Below are positions 18,082-27,013 of a stretch of DNA of 64,000 nt, in pieces (position 1 is the first letter of the stretch; each line of letters begins with the position of its first letter). Source of the DNA: Gillisia lutea (GTDB lineage: Bacteria; Bacteroidota; Bacteroidia; Flavobacteriales; Flavobacteriaceae); assembly GCF_021568705.1 (NCBI RefSeq), contig NZ_JAKGTH010000008.1:62001-126000 (forward strand), written 5' to 3'. The position numbers were made by a program, and so were the translations under genes. The notes under the pieces were generated by a model that was not told the origin of the DNA, ran no database searches, and saw nothing but the letters and a program-made list of their open reading frames with translations.

Positions 18082-18663
18082 ATGAAGATTGTAATTATAG
18101 ATTATGGAGCCGGTAATATTCAAAGCATCAAATTTGCTATTCAACGCTTGGGTTATAAAGCAGTTTTGAGTAATGACCCCAAGGAAATTGAACAAGCCGA
18201 TAAAGTTATATTTCCTGGGGTGGGAGAAGCAAGTAGCGCTATGAAGATGTTGAAGGCTTCGGGTTTACATACGCTTATTCCAAAATTAACACAGCCTGTA
18301 TTGGGTATTTGTTTGGGGATGCAATTGATGTGTTCTCACAGTGAAGAAGGGGACACCTCGGGGTTGGGTATTTTTCATGCCAATGTAATTAGGTTCAATA
18401 ATACGGTGAAAGTCCCACAAATAGGGTGGAATCAAATCACAAATTTAGAGTCTGACCTTTTTAGCGGTGTTAAAAATAAAGATTATGTATATCTGGTACA
18501 CAGTTATTATGTACCAGAATGTGCTGAAACAATTGCGCATTCCAATTATGGAGTTGAATATACTACTGCCATCAAAAAAGATAATTTTTATGGCGTTCAA
18601 TTCCACCCGGAAAAAAGTAGTACTACCGGAGAAAGAATTTTAAAGAATTTTTTAGAACTATAA
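18082..18663 (+). CDS. hisH: HisH, imidazole glycerol phosphate synthase glutaminase subunit
   Basis: A 193-residue class I glutamine amidotransferase that supplies ammonia to HisF. Motifs: IVIIDYGAGNIQSI at the N-terminus, oxyanion loop FPGVGEA, nucleophile Cys in GICLGMQLMC, and the His-Glu pair in GVQFHPEKSS. It starts 10 bases after hisB and is followed by hisA then hisF, the classical order. Confidence 0.96.
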   Translation: MKIVIIDYGAGNIQSIKFAIQRLGYKAVLSNDPKEIEQADKVIFPGVGEASSAMKMLKASGLHTLIPKLTQPVLGICLGMQLMCSHSEEGDTSGLGIFHANVIRFNNTVKVPQIGWNQITNLESDLFSGVKNKDYVYLVHSYYVPECAETIAHSNYGVEYTTAIKKDNFYGVQFHPEKSSTTGERILKNFLEL

Positions 18664-18691
18664 TTAGCCATAGAATAATAAAGAAATTTAC

Positions 18692-19429
18692 ATGAGAATT
18701 ATACCTGCCATAGATATTATAGAAGGAAAGTGTGTTCGACTTTCTAAAGGAGATTATAATACTAAGAAAATCTATAATGAAAACCCCTTGGAGGTTGCTA
18801 AAGAATTTGAAGCTCACGGGATCGAATATTTACATTTAGTCGATCTTGACGGGGCAAAATCAAAACATATTGTAAACCACAAGATACTTGAAAGTATTGC
18901 TACACACACCAACTTGAAGATAGATTTTGGCGGAGGCTTAAAATCAGATAAAGACCTGGAAGTTGCATTTGAATGTGGTGCCAACCAAATTACCGGCGGT
19001 AGCATCGCAGTAAAGAATCCAGAAATATTTGAATCTTGGTTGAATAAATTTGGTGAAGAAAAAATCATTCTTGGAGCTGATGCCAATAATGAAAAAGTAG
19101 CTATCAGTGGATGGCAGGAGGAGTCTGAAAAGATGCTCATCCCTTTTATTAATGAATATTTAGCAAAAGGAGCAAAGTATGTAATATGTACTGATATATC
19201 CAAAGATGGCATGTTGGAAGGTCCTTCTTTTGAGCTTTATAAGAAGATTCTTCAACAGGCTGAAAATAATGATTTGAAATTGAATTTGATAGCTTCCGGC
19301 GGAATTTCAACTTTTGAAGAGCTGCCAAGTCTTGCCGAGTTAGGTTGTGAAGGGACTATAATTGGTAAAGCTATCTATGAAGGAAGGATTAGCTTAAAGC
19401 AATTAGAAAATTTTATATTGAATGCATAG
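18692..19429 (+). CDS. hisA: HisA, ProFAR isomerase
   Basis: A 245-residue (beta/alpha)8 barrel that opens the ribose of ProFAR to PRFAR. The catalytic acid at strand 1 is in [15 protein letters not shown], and the second, in strand 5, is in [14 protein letters not shown]. Phosphate-binding loops are DFGGGLKSD and LIASGGIS, in mirrored halves typical of HisA/HisF. The lysine-containing stretch [10 protein letters not shown] separates it from HisF. Confidence 0.96.
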   Translation: MRIIPAIDIIEGKCVRLSKGDYNTKKIYNENPLEVAKEFEAHGIEYLHLVDLDGAKSKHIVNHKILESIATHTNLKIDFGGGLKSDKDLEVAFECGANQITGGSIAVKNPEIFESWLNKFGEEKIILGADANNEKVAISGWQEESEKMLIPFINEYLAKGAKYVICTDISKDGMLEGPSFELYKKILQQAENNDLKLNLIASGGISTFEELPSLAELGCEGTIIGKAIYEGRISLKQLENFILNA

Positions 19430-19455
19430 TGCAGTTCTAATTAAACAATAGAAAA

Positions 19456-20211
19456 ATGTTGACCAAAAGAATAATTCCATGTTTGGATATTAAGAATGGG
19501 AGAACGGTAAAAGGTGTGAATTTTGTTGACCTTAGAGATGCCGGTGATCCGGTGGAACTGGCAGAGATATATGCCAAATTTGGAGCAGATGAATTAGTTT
19601 TTCTGGATATTTCAGCAACCGAAGAGCGCCGCCGTACTTTGGCCGATTTAGTTTTACGTGTTGCCGAAAAGGTCAATATCCCTTTTACTGTCGGCGGAGG
19701 AATTTCATCTGTTGGTGATGTAGATATACTTCTTCAAAATGGAGCCGATAAGGTTTCTATAAATTCTTCAGCTGTAAAAAATCCCGATCTCATCAATGAA
19801 TTATCTGCTAAATTTGGTAGCCAGTGTATCACTGTGGCTATAGATGCAAAATTGATAGAAGGAGAATGGATCGTACATCTTGTGGGAGGTAAAGTGCCTA
19901 CCAAACTTAATTTATTCAACTGGGCAAAAGAAGTGGAGAAAAGAGGTGCTGGAGAGATCCTTTTTACTTCTATGAATAACGATGGGACTAAAAATGGTTT
20001 TGCAAATGAAGCTATTGCAAGATTATCTTCAGAAGTGAATATTCCTATCATTGCTTCTGGTGGTGCTGGGAATATGCAGCATTTTTGTGATACATTTATA
20101 GAAGGAAAAGCAGACGCGGCTCTTGCAGCGAGCGTTTTTCATTTTAAAGAAATAGAAATAAAGGAATTAAAGGAAGAACTTAGAAGAAACGGAATTTTAG
20201 TTCGGTTATAA
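19456..20211 (+). CDS. hisF: HisF, imidazole glycerol phosphate synthase cyclase subunit
   Basis: A 251-residue (beta/alpha)8 barrel that uses ammonia from HisH to cyclise PRFAR into IGP and AICAR. Catalytic Asp in [15 protein letters not shown] (D11) and the second in [22 protein letters not shown] and IIASGGAGN form the phosphate sites. The ATG at 19456 lies 26 bases after hisA. Confidence 0.97.
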   Translation: MLTKRIIPCLDIKNGRTVKGVNFVDLRDAGDPVELAEIYAKFGADELVFLDISATEERRRTLADLVLRVAEKVNIPFTVGGGISSVGDVDILLQNGADKVSINSSAVKNPDLINELSAKFGSQCITVAIDAKLIEGEWIVHLVGGKVPTKLNLFNWAKEVEKRGAGEILFTSMNNDGTKNGFANEAIARLSSEVNIPIIASGGAGNMQHFCDTFIEGKADAALAASVFHFKEIEIKELKEELRRNGILVRL

Positions 20212-20261
20212 CTAATTAGTGCGCATTAACAAAGTGCAACAGTAAAAATAAAGAGAATATA

Positions 20262-20897
20262 ATGAATATAGATTTCAACAAAAATCAGGACGGGTTGGTT
20301 CCGGTAATCGTACAGGATTCAAAGACTAAAAATGTTTTGATGCTAGGATATATGAATGAAGAGGCTTATTTAAAAACCAATGAGTCGAAGAAAGTTACTT
20401 TCTTTAGCAGGACCAAAAACCGACTTTGGACAAAAGGCGAAGAGAGTGGAAATTATCTTGAACTTGTTACCATTAAAAATGATTGTGATAATGATACTTT
20501 GTTGATATCGGCTATTCCACATGGACCAACCTGTCACAAAGGTTCTGATACCTGCTGGGGCGAAAATAACACTCAGGATTTTGGATTTCTTTCTCAACTG
20601 GAGGGAATTATTACCCAACGTAAAAAGCAAAGTGAGATAGCTCCAGAACTAAGGAAACAGGGAGAGTCCAGTTATGTGGTTTCTTTATTTGATGATGGCA
20701 TGAATAAGATTGCTCAAAAAGTAGGGGAGGAAGCCATAGAAACAGTAATAGAAGCGAAAGATACGAACGATGACTTATTTTTAAATGAGAGCGCAGATTT
20801 GCTCTTTCATTATATGATACTTTTAAAAGCTAAAGGTTTCAGTTTACAGGATATTGTAAAAGTATTGGAGAAGCGCCACGATAAGGCGCTTAGATAA
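20262..20897 (+). CDS. hisI: HisIE, bifunctional PRA-CH cyclohydrolase / PRA-PH pyrophosphatase
   Basis: A 211-residue fusion. The N-terminal cyclohydrolase (about 1-110) has metal-binding HGPTCHKGSDTCWG; the C-terminal pyrophosphohydrolase (about 115-211) has the MazG-like helix pattern KVGEEAIETVIEAK and ESADLLFHYMILL. It performs the second and third pathway steps. It is the last gene of the operon, and a strong hairpin follows 3 bases after the stop. With it the operon encodes the complete set from PRPP to histidine. Confidence 0.96.
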   Translation: MNIDFNKNQDGLVPVIVQDSKTKNVLMLGYMNEEAYLKTNESKKVTFFSRTKNRLWTKGEESGNYLELVTIKNDCDNDTLLISAIPHGPTCHKGSDTCWGENNTQDFGFLSQLEGIITQRKKQSEIAPELRKQGESSYVVSLFDDGMNKIAQKVGEEAIETVIEAKDTNDDLFLNESADLLFHYMILLKAKGFSLQDIVKVLEKRHDKALR

Positions 20898-20900
20898 AAA

Positions 20901-20930
20901 AAAGCGAAGTAATTTTACTTCGCTTTTTTT
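20901..20930. terminator. Terminator after hisIE, probably bidirectional
   Basis: AAAGCGAAGTA and TACTTCGCTTT form an 11-bp stem with a 4-base loop, followed by a T run on the plus strand and preceded by an A run, so it can also stop the convergent NYN gene that ends at 20936. Confidence 0.88.
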
Positions 20931-20935
20931 ATGTA

Positions 20936-21676
20936 TTATAAATTTCTAACATAAATCAGTTTAAATCTACCATTCTGATTTTCTCTGGATTCTATTTCAA
21001 ATTTGTTGATTGAATTGATCATGGGAGTTAGTTTTTGAAACCCGTAATTTCTAGAATCGAAATTAGGTTGTTTTTTTTGTAGCAAGCTTCCCACATCTCC
21101 TAAAAAGGCCCAGCCATCTTCATCGGCAACATCAGATATCGTGGTAGAAATAAGTTTAATAACTTTCGGGGTTATTTTATCTACTTCATTTTTCTTAGTA
21201 GAAGGTTTCCCGCCTTTTACAACTTCTGTTTCCTGCTCTTTAGAATCATTTTTAAGAATTTCAATATAGATGAATTTATCACAGGCTACTATAAACGGGT
21301 CTGGAGTTTTCTTTTCTCCAATCCCAATTACCTTCATACCTGCTTCTCTCAATCTGGTGGCCAGTCGTGTAAAATCACTGTCACTGGAAACTAAACAGAA
21401 ACCATCCACTTTTTCAGAATATAGAATATCCATTGCATCGATGATCATAGCAGAATCTGTAGCGTTCTTTCCCTGCGTATATCCATATTGTTGAATTGGA
21501 TTGATGGCATTTTCCAGTAATATACTTTTCCATTTACCAAGTTGTGGCTTGGTCCAATCTCCATAAATCCGTTTAATAGTGGGATTACCATATTTTGCGA
21601 TCTCTTCCATCATTTCCTTCACATAAGCGGAAGGAATATTATCTCCGTCAATTAAAACGGCTAAATTATTTTCCAT
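20936..21676 (-). CDS. NYN-domain RNase-like protein with OST-HTH (LOTUS) domain
   Basis: A 246-residue protein. Residues 1-140 are a NYN/PIN-like nuclease domain of the LabA/Limkain type, with acidic metal-binding residues in VLIDGDNIP (D10, D12), NATDSAMIIDAMD and LVSSDSDFTRLA. Residues about 165-245 form a winged-helix OST-HTH domain (VIKLISTTISD, GWAFLGDVGSLLQ) of the kind that binds RNA in eukaryotic LOTUS proteins. The pair suggests an RNA-processing enzyme, but its target is unknown. It is convergent with the his operon and no partner gene is close. Confidence 0.85.
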   Translation of the reverse strand: MENNLAVLIDGDNIPSAYVKEMMEEIAKYGNPTIKRIYGDWTKPQLGKWKSILLENAINPIQQYGYTQGKNATDSAMIIDAMDILYSEKVDGFCLVSSDSDFTRLATRLREAGMKVIGIGEKKTPDPFIVACDKFIYIEILKNDSKEQETEVVKGGKPSTKKNEVDKITPKVIKLISTTISDVADEDGWAFLGDVGSLLQKKQPNFDSRNYGFQKLTPMINSINKFEIESRENQNGRFKLIYVRNL

Positions 21677-21765
21677 AAGTTTAATGTTGTATTGCTAATT
21701 TAACTTTTTCTGAAAAATTGCAGTCTAATAATTATTTAAAATTGTAATTGCTGAAGCGGCTCAAT

Positions 21766-22659
21766 TTATCCTTTATTTATAGGAAAGCCATCTGATGGTT
21801 CTACATGTATAAGAACATCAGCAATTTCCGGAATCTTAGCAAGAAGTTCATCTTTTACTTTGTGTGCTATGAAATGTCCTTCCTTAACAGATATTTCAGA
21901 ATTTACCCCTATATGAAGATCTACATGGTAGGTCATTCCTGTTTTACGAACGTAGCATTTTTCCGTTTCTTTTACCCCTTCCACTTGCTCAGCTACTTCC
22001 CTAATATCTAAGATCATATCATCATACATATGTTCATCCATTACTTCACCTAATGCAGGTCTAAGTATCAGGTAAGCGTTATATAGAATAAAACCAGATG
22101 CGAAAAGTGCTGCCCAATCATCGGCTGTTTCATACCCTTTTCCCATGAATAATGCGATAGAAATTCCCACAAAAGCCATTAAAGACGTAATAGCATCACT
22201 TCTATGATGCCAGGCATCAGCTTTTAATGCCGTGCTTTTTGTTTGTTCACCTCTTCGTGCTACAACTCGATAAAAAATTTCTTTTATTATAACTATCGCT
22301 CCAAGAACTATAAGTGTATAAGGTTTGGGAACTTTATGGGGTGTTCTTATATGCTGAATACTCTCATAAGCTATTACTGTGGCCGATACTACTAAAAAAC
22401 CAACAATAGCAAAAGTTATAAGAGGCTCGGCTTTTCCATGCCCATAGGGATGATTATCATCTGCCGGCCGGCTTGCATATTTTAAGCCCAACAATACTAA
22501 TAATGATGAGAATACATCTGTGGTAGATTCAATAGCATCAGCAATCAGTGCATAAGAATTCCCAAACACCCCCGCAATTCCTTTAATTATTGCTAATAAA
22601 GCATTTCCCAAAATACTTAGATAAGAGGTACTAATTGCTTTTTCAATATTGGATTTCAT
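21766..22659 (-). CDS. Cation diffusion facilitator transporter (FieF/ZitB-like)
   Basis: A 297-residue inner-membrane metal/proton antiporter with about six N-terminal helices (1-205) and a cytoplasmic ferredoxin-like C-terminal domain (210-297). Metal-site motifs: IADAIESTTDVFSS in helix 2, HPYGHGKAEPL in the loop, and ADAWHHRSDAITS in helix 5, where His-Asp suggests zinc or a related divalent ion. Family members export Zn, Fe, Cd, Co or Mn; the exact substrate is not settled by sequence. It is monocistronic by spacing. Confidence 0.92.
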   Translation of the reverse strand: MKSNIEKAISTSYLSILGNALLAIIKGIAGVFGNSYALIADAIESTTDVFSSLLVLLGLKYASRPADDNHPYGHGKAEPLITFAIVGFLVVSATVIAYESIQHIRTPHKVPKPYTLIVLGAIVIIKEIFYRVVARRGEQTKSTALKADAWHHRSDAITSLMAFVGISIALFMGKGYETADDWAALFASGFILYNAYLILRPALGEVMDEHMYDDMILDIREVAEQVEGVKETEKCYVRKTGMTYHVDLHIGVNSEISVKEGHFIAHKVKDELLAKIPEIADVLIHVEPSDGFPINKG

Positions 22660-22736
22660 GAGGGGTATTATATTTAGACTTGCGAAGTTACACGCTATTA
22701 TTAAAAGCTGTTCTTAAAACTTCATTAATTCTAATA

Positions 22737-23567
22737 TTACCACCAAACTATGAAAAACCGATGGAAACTCCCATCCCTTTTTTTCATCCATATTAACGGA
22801 GATCTATTCCTTTGATTGAGTTCTGATATTGTAGATAACATATGTGCATATGCGACCCATTCCTCCCCATATTTTGGATGCATCATCCAATCCTGTTTTT
22901 CTGGAGTAATAAATTGATGTTCTCCATATTTTGAGAGGGTAAATTCATTATATTTTATCCAAAAGCCGGCTATACATTCAGGATTAATATATGGAAACTT
23001 CAAATTCAAAGTATCTTCCGGTATAAAAAGGTTGGCTTTAAAACACACTTCTTGCTCTATCTCATCCAATTCTATTTGTAAAGTTTCCAAAAGCTTCTTT
23101 GTTTCAGGGATTTTTAAAACTGGAAACTGTTGAAATTTAACTCTGTTTAATTTATCTATAAGTGTATCCTTTTTATTTGGCCCAATCCATCGTGCCATTT
23201 CCTCTTTTATTTCAGGATCATACACGTAGAATTTATACATTAGTTCTAAATGAATGATCCTTTTTTTTGGAAATTCTTCTATAATAAAATCTAATTCTCC
23301 CAGCGTTCTTTCAGGTGAATTGATCTGTATATTCTCTGCTAACAACTTATAATTAGGGTGACTTTGAATAATTAACCTGAAGAAAAGTTCTATTCTTTTT
23401 CCAAGAATCGGGCTTTTAGTAATAATTGGAAAAAATGTTTTTAATTGTTCTTTATCGGGAATAGGTTTAGAAGAAAACAGAAACTGTGAAAACTCAAAAA
23501 AATCATTATTTATCCATAATGCTGGAGTGTTTAAAAAACCGTGAATTTGTTTTTCTAATCTAGTCAT
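22737..23567 (-). CDS. DUF1853 family protein
   Basis: A 276-residue cytoplasmic protein matching DUF1853 (COG3782). The core TLGELDFIIEE followed by IHLELMYKFYV resembles the E/D-E-K pattern of PD-(D/E)XK nuclease folds, but nuclease activity has not been established for the family as far as I know. The C-terminus is aromatic-rich (SFHRFFIVWW). No partner gene or defence context is near. The start is ATG 23565-23567. Confidence 0.72.
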   Translation of the reverse strand: MTRLEKQIHGFLNTPALWINNDFFEFSQFLFSSKPIPDKEQLKTFFPIITKSPILGKRIELFFRLIIQSHPNYKLLAENIQINSPERTLGELDFIIEEFPKKRIIHLELMYKFYVYDPEIKEEMARWIGPNKKDTLIDKLNRVKFQQFPVLKIPETKKLLETLQIELDEIEQEVCFKANLFIPEDTLNLKFPYINPECIAGFWIKYNEFTLSKYGEHQFITPEKQDWMMHPKYGEEWVAYAHMLSTISELNQRNRSPLIWMKKRDGSFHRFFIVWW

Positions 23568-23740
23568 TAATAAAAAAACTATTAATCATTGTATAATTGA
23601 GAAATATGGCCCCGGAATTGTATAGTACAAATTTAAGTGCTGTAATAAAGATTATAAATAGGTAAAATATCTATCAAAGAAATGAGAATAAGATAATTTA
23701 AAAATCAACACAATTATTTTTAACATATTTAGTTATTAAT

Positions 23741-23764
23741 TTAACGTTTTTAAACTAACGTTAA
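23741..23764. promoter_or_regulatory. Inverted repeat upstream of the 23811 gene
   Basis: TTAACGTT and AACGTTAA (8-bp arms, 8-base spacer) lie 47 bases before the downstream start codon. This could be a regulator site. The A/T-richness of the region lowers its weight. Confidence 0.4.
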
Positions 23765-23810
23765 CATTTAAAGATTTTTATTAATAATTTTAAGCAGTAA
23801 ATTTTATCTA

Positions 23811-24173
23811 ATGATTACTAAAACAACCCAGTTCTATACTTTCTATTTCTACGATACTTACGTGGTTGTTGAAGCTTTTGAAAATATCAATTTTGATATT
23901 AAAGCGGCAGAGAATACATTATCAATAATATTTGATCACTTTGAGGGCCGAGATTTTACTATTATTTCTCATCGAAAAAATAAATACAATATCAATCTCG
24001 AGGCATATTCAAATAAGCTATTTAAAAAAGTTAAAGCCATAGCTGTTGTTTCAGAATGTCCCGATGTTAAAGAAAAAGCACAGCATGAACAAATGAAATT
24101 TGGGCAGTCCTTTGCTTACTTCAATAATCTTGACGATGCACGAAGCTGGGCAGAAAGTGTAGTTCCTGTTTAA
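23811..24173 (+). CDS. STAS/SpoIIAA-like small protein
   Basis: A 120-residue cytoplasmic protein with an alternating strand/helix pattern: DTYVVVEAFENINFD, RDFTIISHRKNKYNI, KAIAVVSECPDVKEKAQHEQ, and a C-terminal aromatic helix FNNLDDARSWAESV. The DDARSWAESV ending is like the SpoIIAA-like (STAS) proteins common in Bacteroidota, whose function is unknown. It stands alone, preceded by a 240-base gap containing an inverted repeat. Confidence 0.65.
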   Translation: MITKTTQFYTFYFYDTYVVVEAFENINFDIKAAENTLSIIFDHFEGRDFTIISHRKNKYNINLEAYSNKLFKKVKAIAVVSECPDVKEKAQHEQMKFGQSFAYFNNLDDARSWAESVVPV

Positions 24174-24203
24174 AAAGGAGAGGTATTCTTTTGTAGGTGA
24201 AAA

Positions 24204-26501
24204 CTAGTCTCTATCTTTTTTACCAAACAAGCGTTTAAAAAGCCCTTTCTTCTTTTTGGGTTCTTTTTTCTTGTTATTTGATTTATCCGGATTATTAAAA
24301 AGTCGGTCAAAAAAGCCATCTCTGGAACTTGCTTCACAATCCAAAAGCTCTACAACTTCCTCAGAAGGCTTTTTAAAATGCGCCTGGGTTATGTCACTAA
24401 AATTAGGATTTTGATTTAATTTCTGCATAAAAAGGGCAAAAACTGGAAGAGCTGAATTTGCTCCCTGTCCAATTCGCGTATTTCTAAATCCAATTCTATG
24501 ATCGTCTGATCCCACCCAGGTAACCGTTACTAATTTTGGAGTAATACCCACGAACCATCCATCTTTATTAGATTGAGTTGTTCCGGTCTTACCAGCAATT
24601 TCGTTTTGAAGTCCATAAGTAGTTCTAAGTCGGGTAGCGGTTCCTTCATTCACAGTGGCCTTCATAAACTCTATCATAACCTGTCTATTGGTTTCAGTAA
24701 AAGCTGCTTGTTTTTTTTGTACTGGTTTAAATTCCGCCAGGGTATTTCCTTTACTATCTTCAATTTTGGTTATATAAAATGGAGTAGTAGATTTTCCGTT
24801 GTTCACGTAACTGGTATACGCCCCGGCTAATTCTTTTATGCTTAATTCAGCAGTACCTAATGCCAAAGAGGGAACTTTGGGCAATGAGGACTGAATGCCC
24901 ATTTTTTCAGCTTGACTTATTACATTACTTATTCCCGTTTCCATCAAAACTTTGACCGCAATGGTGTTAATAGAATTACTGAGTGCCGTTTTTAGGTTGT
25001 AGTTCATAAATGGATCTTCTCCATAACTGCCCGAATTTGAAGGAGTCCAACCATTTTCATAGGTTACTTCATTGATCGAGAAATAGGAGCAAGGTGCTAT
25101 TCCATTTTCCAAAGCAGCCGTATAGACAATAGGTTTAAAAGTAGAGCCAATTTGGCGTTTACTTTGCGAGATGTGATCGTACTTAAAATGCTCAAAATTA
25201 ACACCACCCACCCAGGCTTTTACGGCGCCAGATGAGGGTTCCAACGCTAAGAACCCGGTATTAAGAAACTTTAAATAATGTTTTATACTATCTAAAGTAG
25301 TTCCCGTAATCACTTTCTCTTCATCATAATTGAAAAGTTCCATTTCATGAGAATCTTTATTAAGTCTTTTCAATATCTCAGCGTCTGAAAGTCCTTGGTT
25401 ACTCAACTTTTTATATACTTCTGTGCGTTTAACAGCAGCTAAAATAATTTCGTTATTGGTTAACCAAGGAGCTCTGGAACCATAAGATTGTTCATGAGCT
25501 TTCTGCAAATCTTGCATATGTTCTTTTACAGAAGCTTCGGCAAGTTGTTGCATCGTGAAATCGATGGTAGAGTGAATGATCAATCCATCTTTATAGATAT
25601 TATATTTTTCACCTTCCGCGTTTTTTAAAGTGTCTAAAATGGCGCTAACATCTTTTCGTAGCTGTTCACGAAAATACGGAGCAACGCCCTGGTTACTGCT
25701 GTAGAACTGATAATCCAGCTGAAGATTCTTTTGTTTTGCTTGCTCCATTTGCGCATTAGACAAATAACCATATTTCTCCATTTGCATTAATACAACATCA
25801 CGGCGTAAACGGCTCCTTTCAGGAAAAATTCTGGGATTAAAGTAGTGAGATGCTTTAAGCATTCCAATTAATACAGCAGCTTCTTCCAGATTAAGAGCCT
25901 TTGTATGTTTATTGAAAAATTTCATAGCGGCACTTTCAATTCCAAAGGTGTTATCGCTAAATGGAACTGTATTAAGATACAGCGTAAGTATTTCTTTCTT
26001 TGAGTAAATATCTTCTAATCGTTTTGCTATAATAGCCTCTTGGAGTTTATTAACCACTATGCCGAATGCTCCGTAATCTTTTCTTCCATATAGATTCTTT
26101 GCTAATTGTAGGGTAATGGTGCTTCCTCCGCCAGACGATTTATCTTGGAGTAACAAGGTTTTAAAGAAAACACGTAATAGACTTCTACTATCAATTCCAT
26201 TGTGTTCGTAATAGCGAACATCTTCGGTAGCTATTAACGCATCAATTAGATGTTGAGGAATTTGAGAGTAAGTTATGGGTTGTCTATCAAAAATGTAAAA
26301 TTTACCAATGAGTTCTCCATGCGCAGCCAGAACTTGAGTTGCCTTGCTTTGGTTTAATTCTTTAAGATCAGAGGTACTTGGTATCTTTCCAAAGGCACCT
26401 AAATATATAAGAGTATAAAATAGCAGGGGTATTGCTATTAGAGATAGTAGGACGCCAAGAGCCCATTTTAATTTTCTGGACTTTTTGAATTTTTCAAGCA
26501 T
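24204..26501 (-). CDS. Class A penicillin-binding protein (PBP1A-type)
   Basis: A 765-residue peptidoglycan synthase. One N-terminal membrane helix (about 14-35); a GT51 glycosyltransferase domain with catalytic Glu in ATEDVRYYEH (E93) and GGGSTITLQLAKNLYG; and a transpeptidase domain with the SxxK motif in IGSTFKPIVY, SNSINT as SxN, and KTGTTQ as KTG. The C-terminal tail is strongly basic (NKKKEPKKKKGLFKRLFGKK), which may interact with envelope polyanions. All catalytic motifs are present. The overall layout matches PBP1A rather than PBP1C, as no PBP1C C-terminal domain is seen. Confidence 0.93.
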   Translation of the reverse strand: MLEKFKKSRKLKWALGVLLSLIAIPLLFYTLIYLGAFGKIPSTSDLKELNQSKATQVLAAHGELIGKFYIFDRQPITYSQIPQHLIDALIATEDVRYYEHNGIDSRSLLRVFFKTLLLQDKSSGGGSTITLQLAKNLYGRKDYGAFGIVVNKLQEAIIAKRLEDIYSKKEILTLYLNTVPFSDNTFGIESAAMKFFNKHTKALNLEEAAVLIGMLKASHYFNPRIFPERSRLRRDVVLMQMEKYGYLSNAQMEQAKQKNLQLDYQFYSSNQGVAPYFREQLRKDVSAILDTLKNAEGEKYNIYKDGLIIHSTIDFTMQQLAEASVKEHMQDLQKAHEQSYGSRAPWLTNNEIILAAVKRTEVYKKLSNQGLSDAEILKRLNKDSHEMELFNYDEEKVITGTTLDSIKHYLKFLNTGFLALEPSSGAVKAWVGGVNFEHFKYDHISQSKRQIGSTFKPIVYTAALENGIAPCSYFSINEVTYENGWTPSNSGSYGEDPFMNYNLKTALSNSINTIAVKVLMETGISNVISQAEKMGIQSSLPKVPSLALGTAELSIKELAGAYTSYVNNGKSTTPFYITKIEDSKGNTLAEFKPVQKKQAAFTETNRQVMIEFMKATVNEGTATRLRTTYGLQNEIAGKTGTTQSNKDGWFVGITPKLVTVTWVGSDDHRIGFRNTRIGQGANSALPVFALFMQKLNQNPNFSDITQAHFKKPSEEVVELLDCEASSRDGFFDRLFNNPDKSNNKKKEPKKKKGLFKRLFGKKDRD

Positions 26502-26607
26502 AACTGGAATTAATCCTTACAAATAAACGAATACTTCTAAAAAGGAAGTAGGACGTTAAGGTAATTTTTAGATTTCAGTTTATATTATAATCAAATAATA
26601 TGAATAA

Positions 26608-26640
26608 AATAGCCGATTATTATTTAAATAATCGGCTATT
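26608..26640. terminator. Hairpin terminator downstream of the 44-residue gene
   Basis: Arms AATAGCCGATTATT and AATAATCGGCTATT form a perfect 14-bp stem with a 5-base loop. On the minus strand it is followed by TTTATT, fitting termination of the small gene at 26683-26817. Confidence 0.72.
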
Positions 26641-26682
26641 AGCTTTTAAGATAAACCATTTAGTAAAAATTTAGTTATCAAA

Positions 26683-26817
26683 TTACACCCCGTAACGTCT
26701 TCTATTATACCAGCTCTCTCTGGTAGAGCTTTTCAAGTTCATAAAATGTCTACGATGTGTTAAGTCTCCTTCTTTCAGTACATTGTAATTCTGGATAATG
26801 TTTTCTAAAGTTGCCAT
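26683..26817 (-). CDS. Small basic protein of unknown function
   Basis: A 44-residue reading frame beginning MATLENIIQNYNVLKEGDL, with a very basic C-terminal half (HRRHFMNLKSSTRE, WYNRRRYGV). It fills an otherwise empty 506-base gap and is followed 42 bases later by a perfect 14-bp hairpin, which supports a real transcript. The charge pattern suggests RNA, DNA or ribosome binding, but this is inference. I recognise no family. Confidence 0.55.
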   Translation of the reverse strand: MATLENIIQNYNVLKEGDLTHRRHFMNLKSSTRESWYNRRRYGV

Positions 26818-27013
26818 AATATAAAAGTTTTAAGTTATACCTAATAGACGACAGGAAATATATTTTGTTACAGTACTATGTATAAAAAGGTAGTATTTAA
26901 CATATTTTTAACAGAACTAGATGTAATTCAAAAAAATATATAATTAAAACCTAAAGTTTTAATAAGTAGTTAAAATCACAAGGGGACGAGCAAGAGATTA
27001 ATTAAATTTGAAT

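Noticed and set aside
22737-23567. DUF1853 protein as a defence nuclease
   Set aside because: The D-E-K-like pattern is weak, the gene is solitary among housekeeping genes, and there is no mobile-element context.
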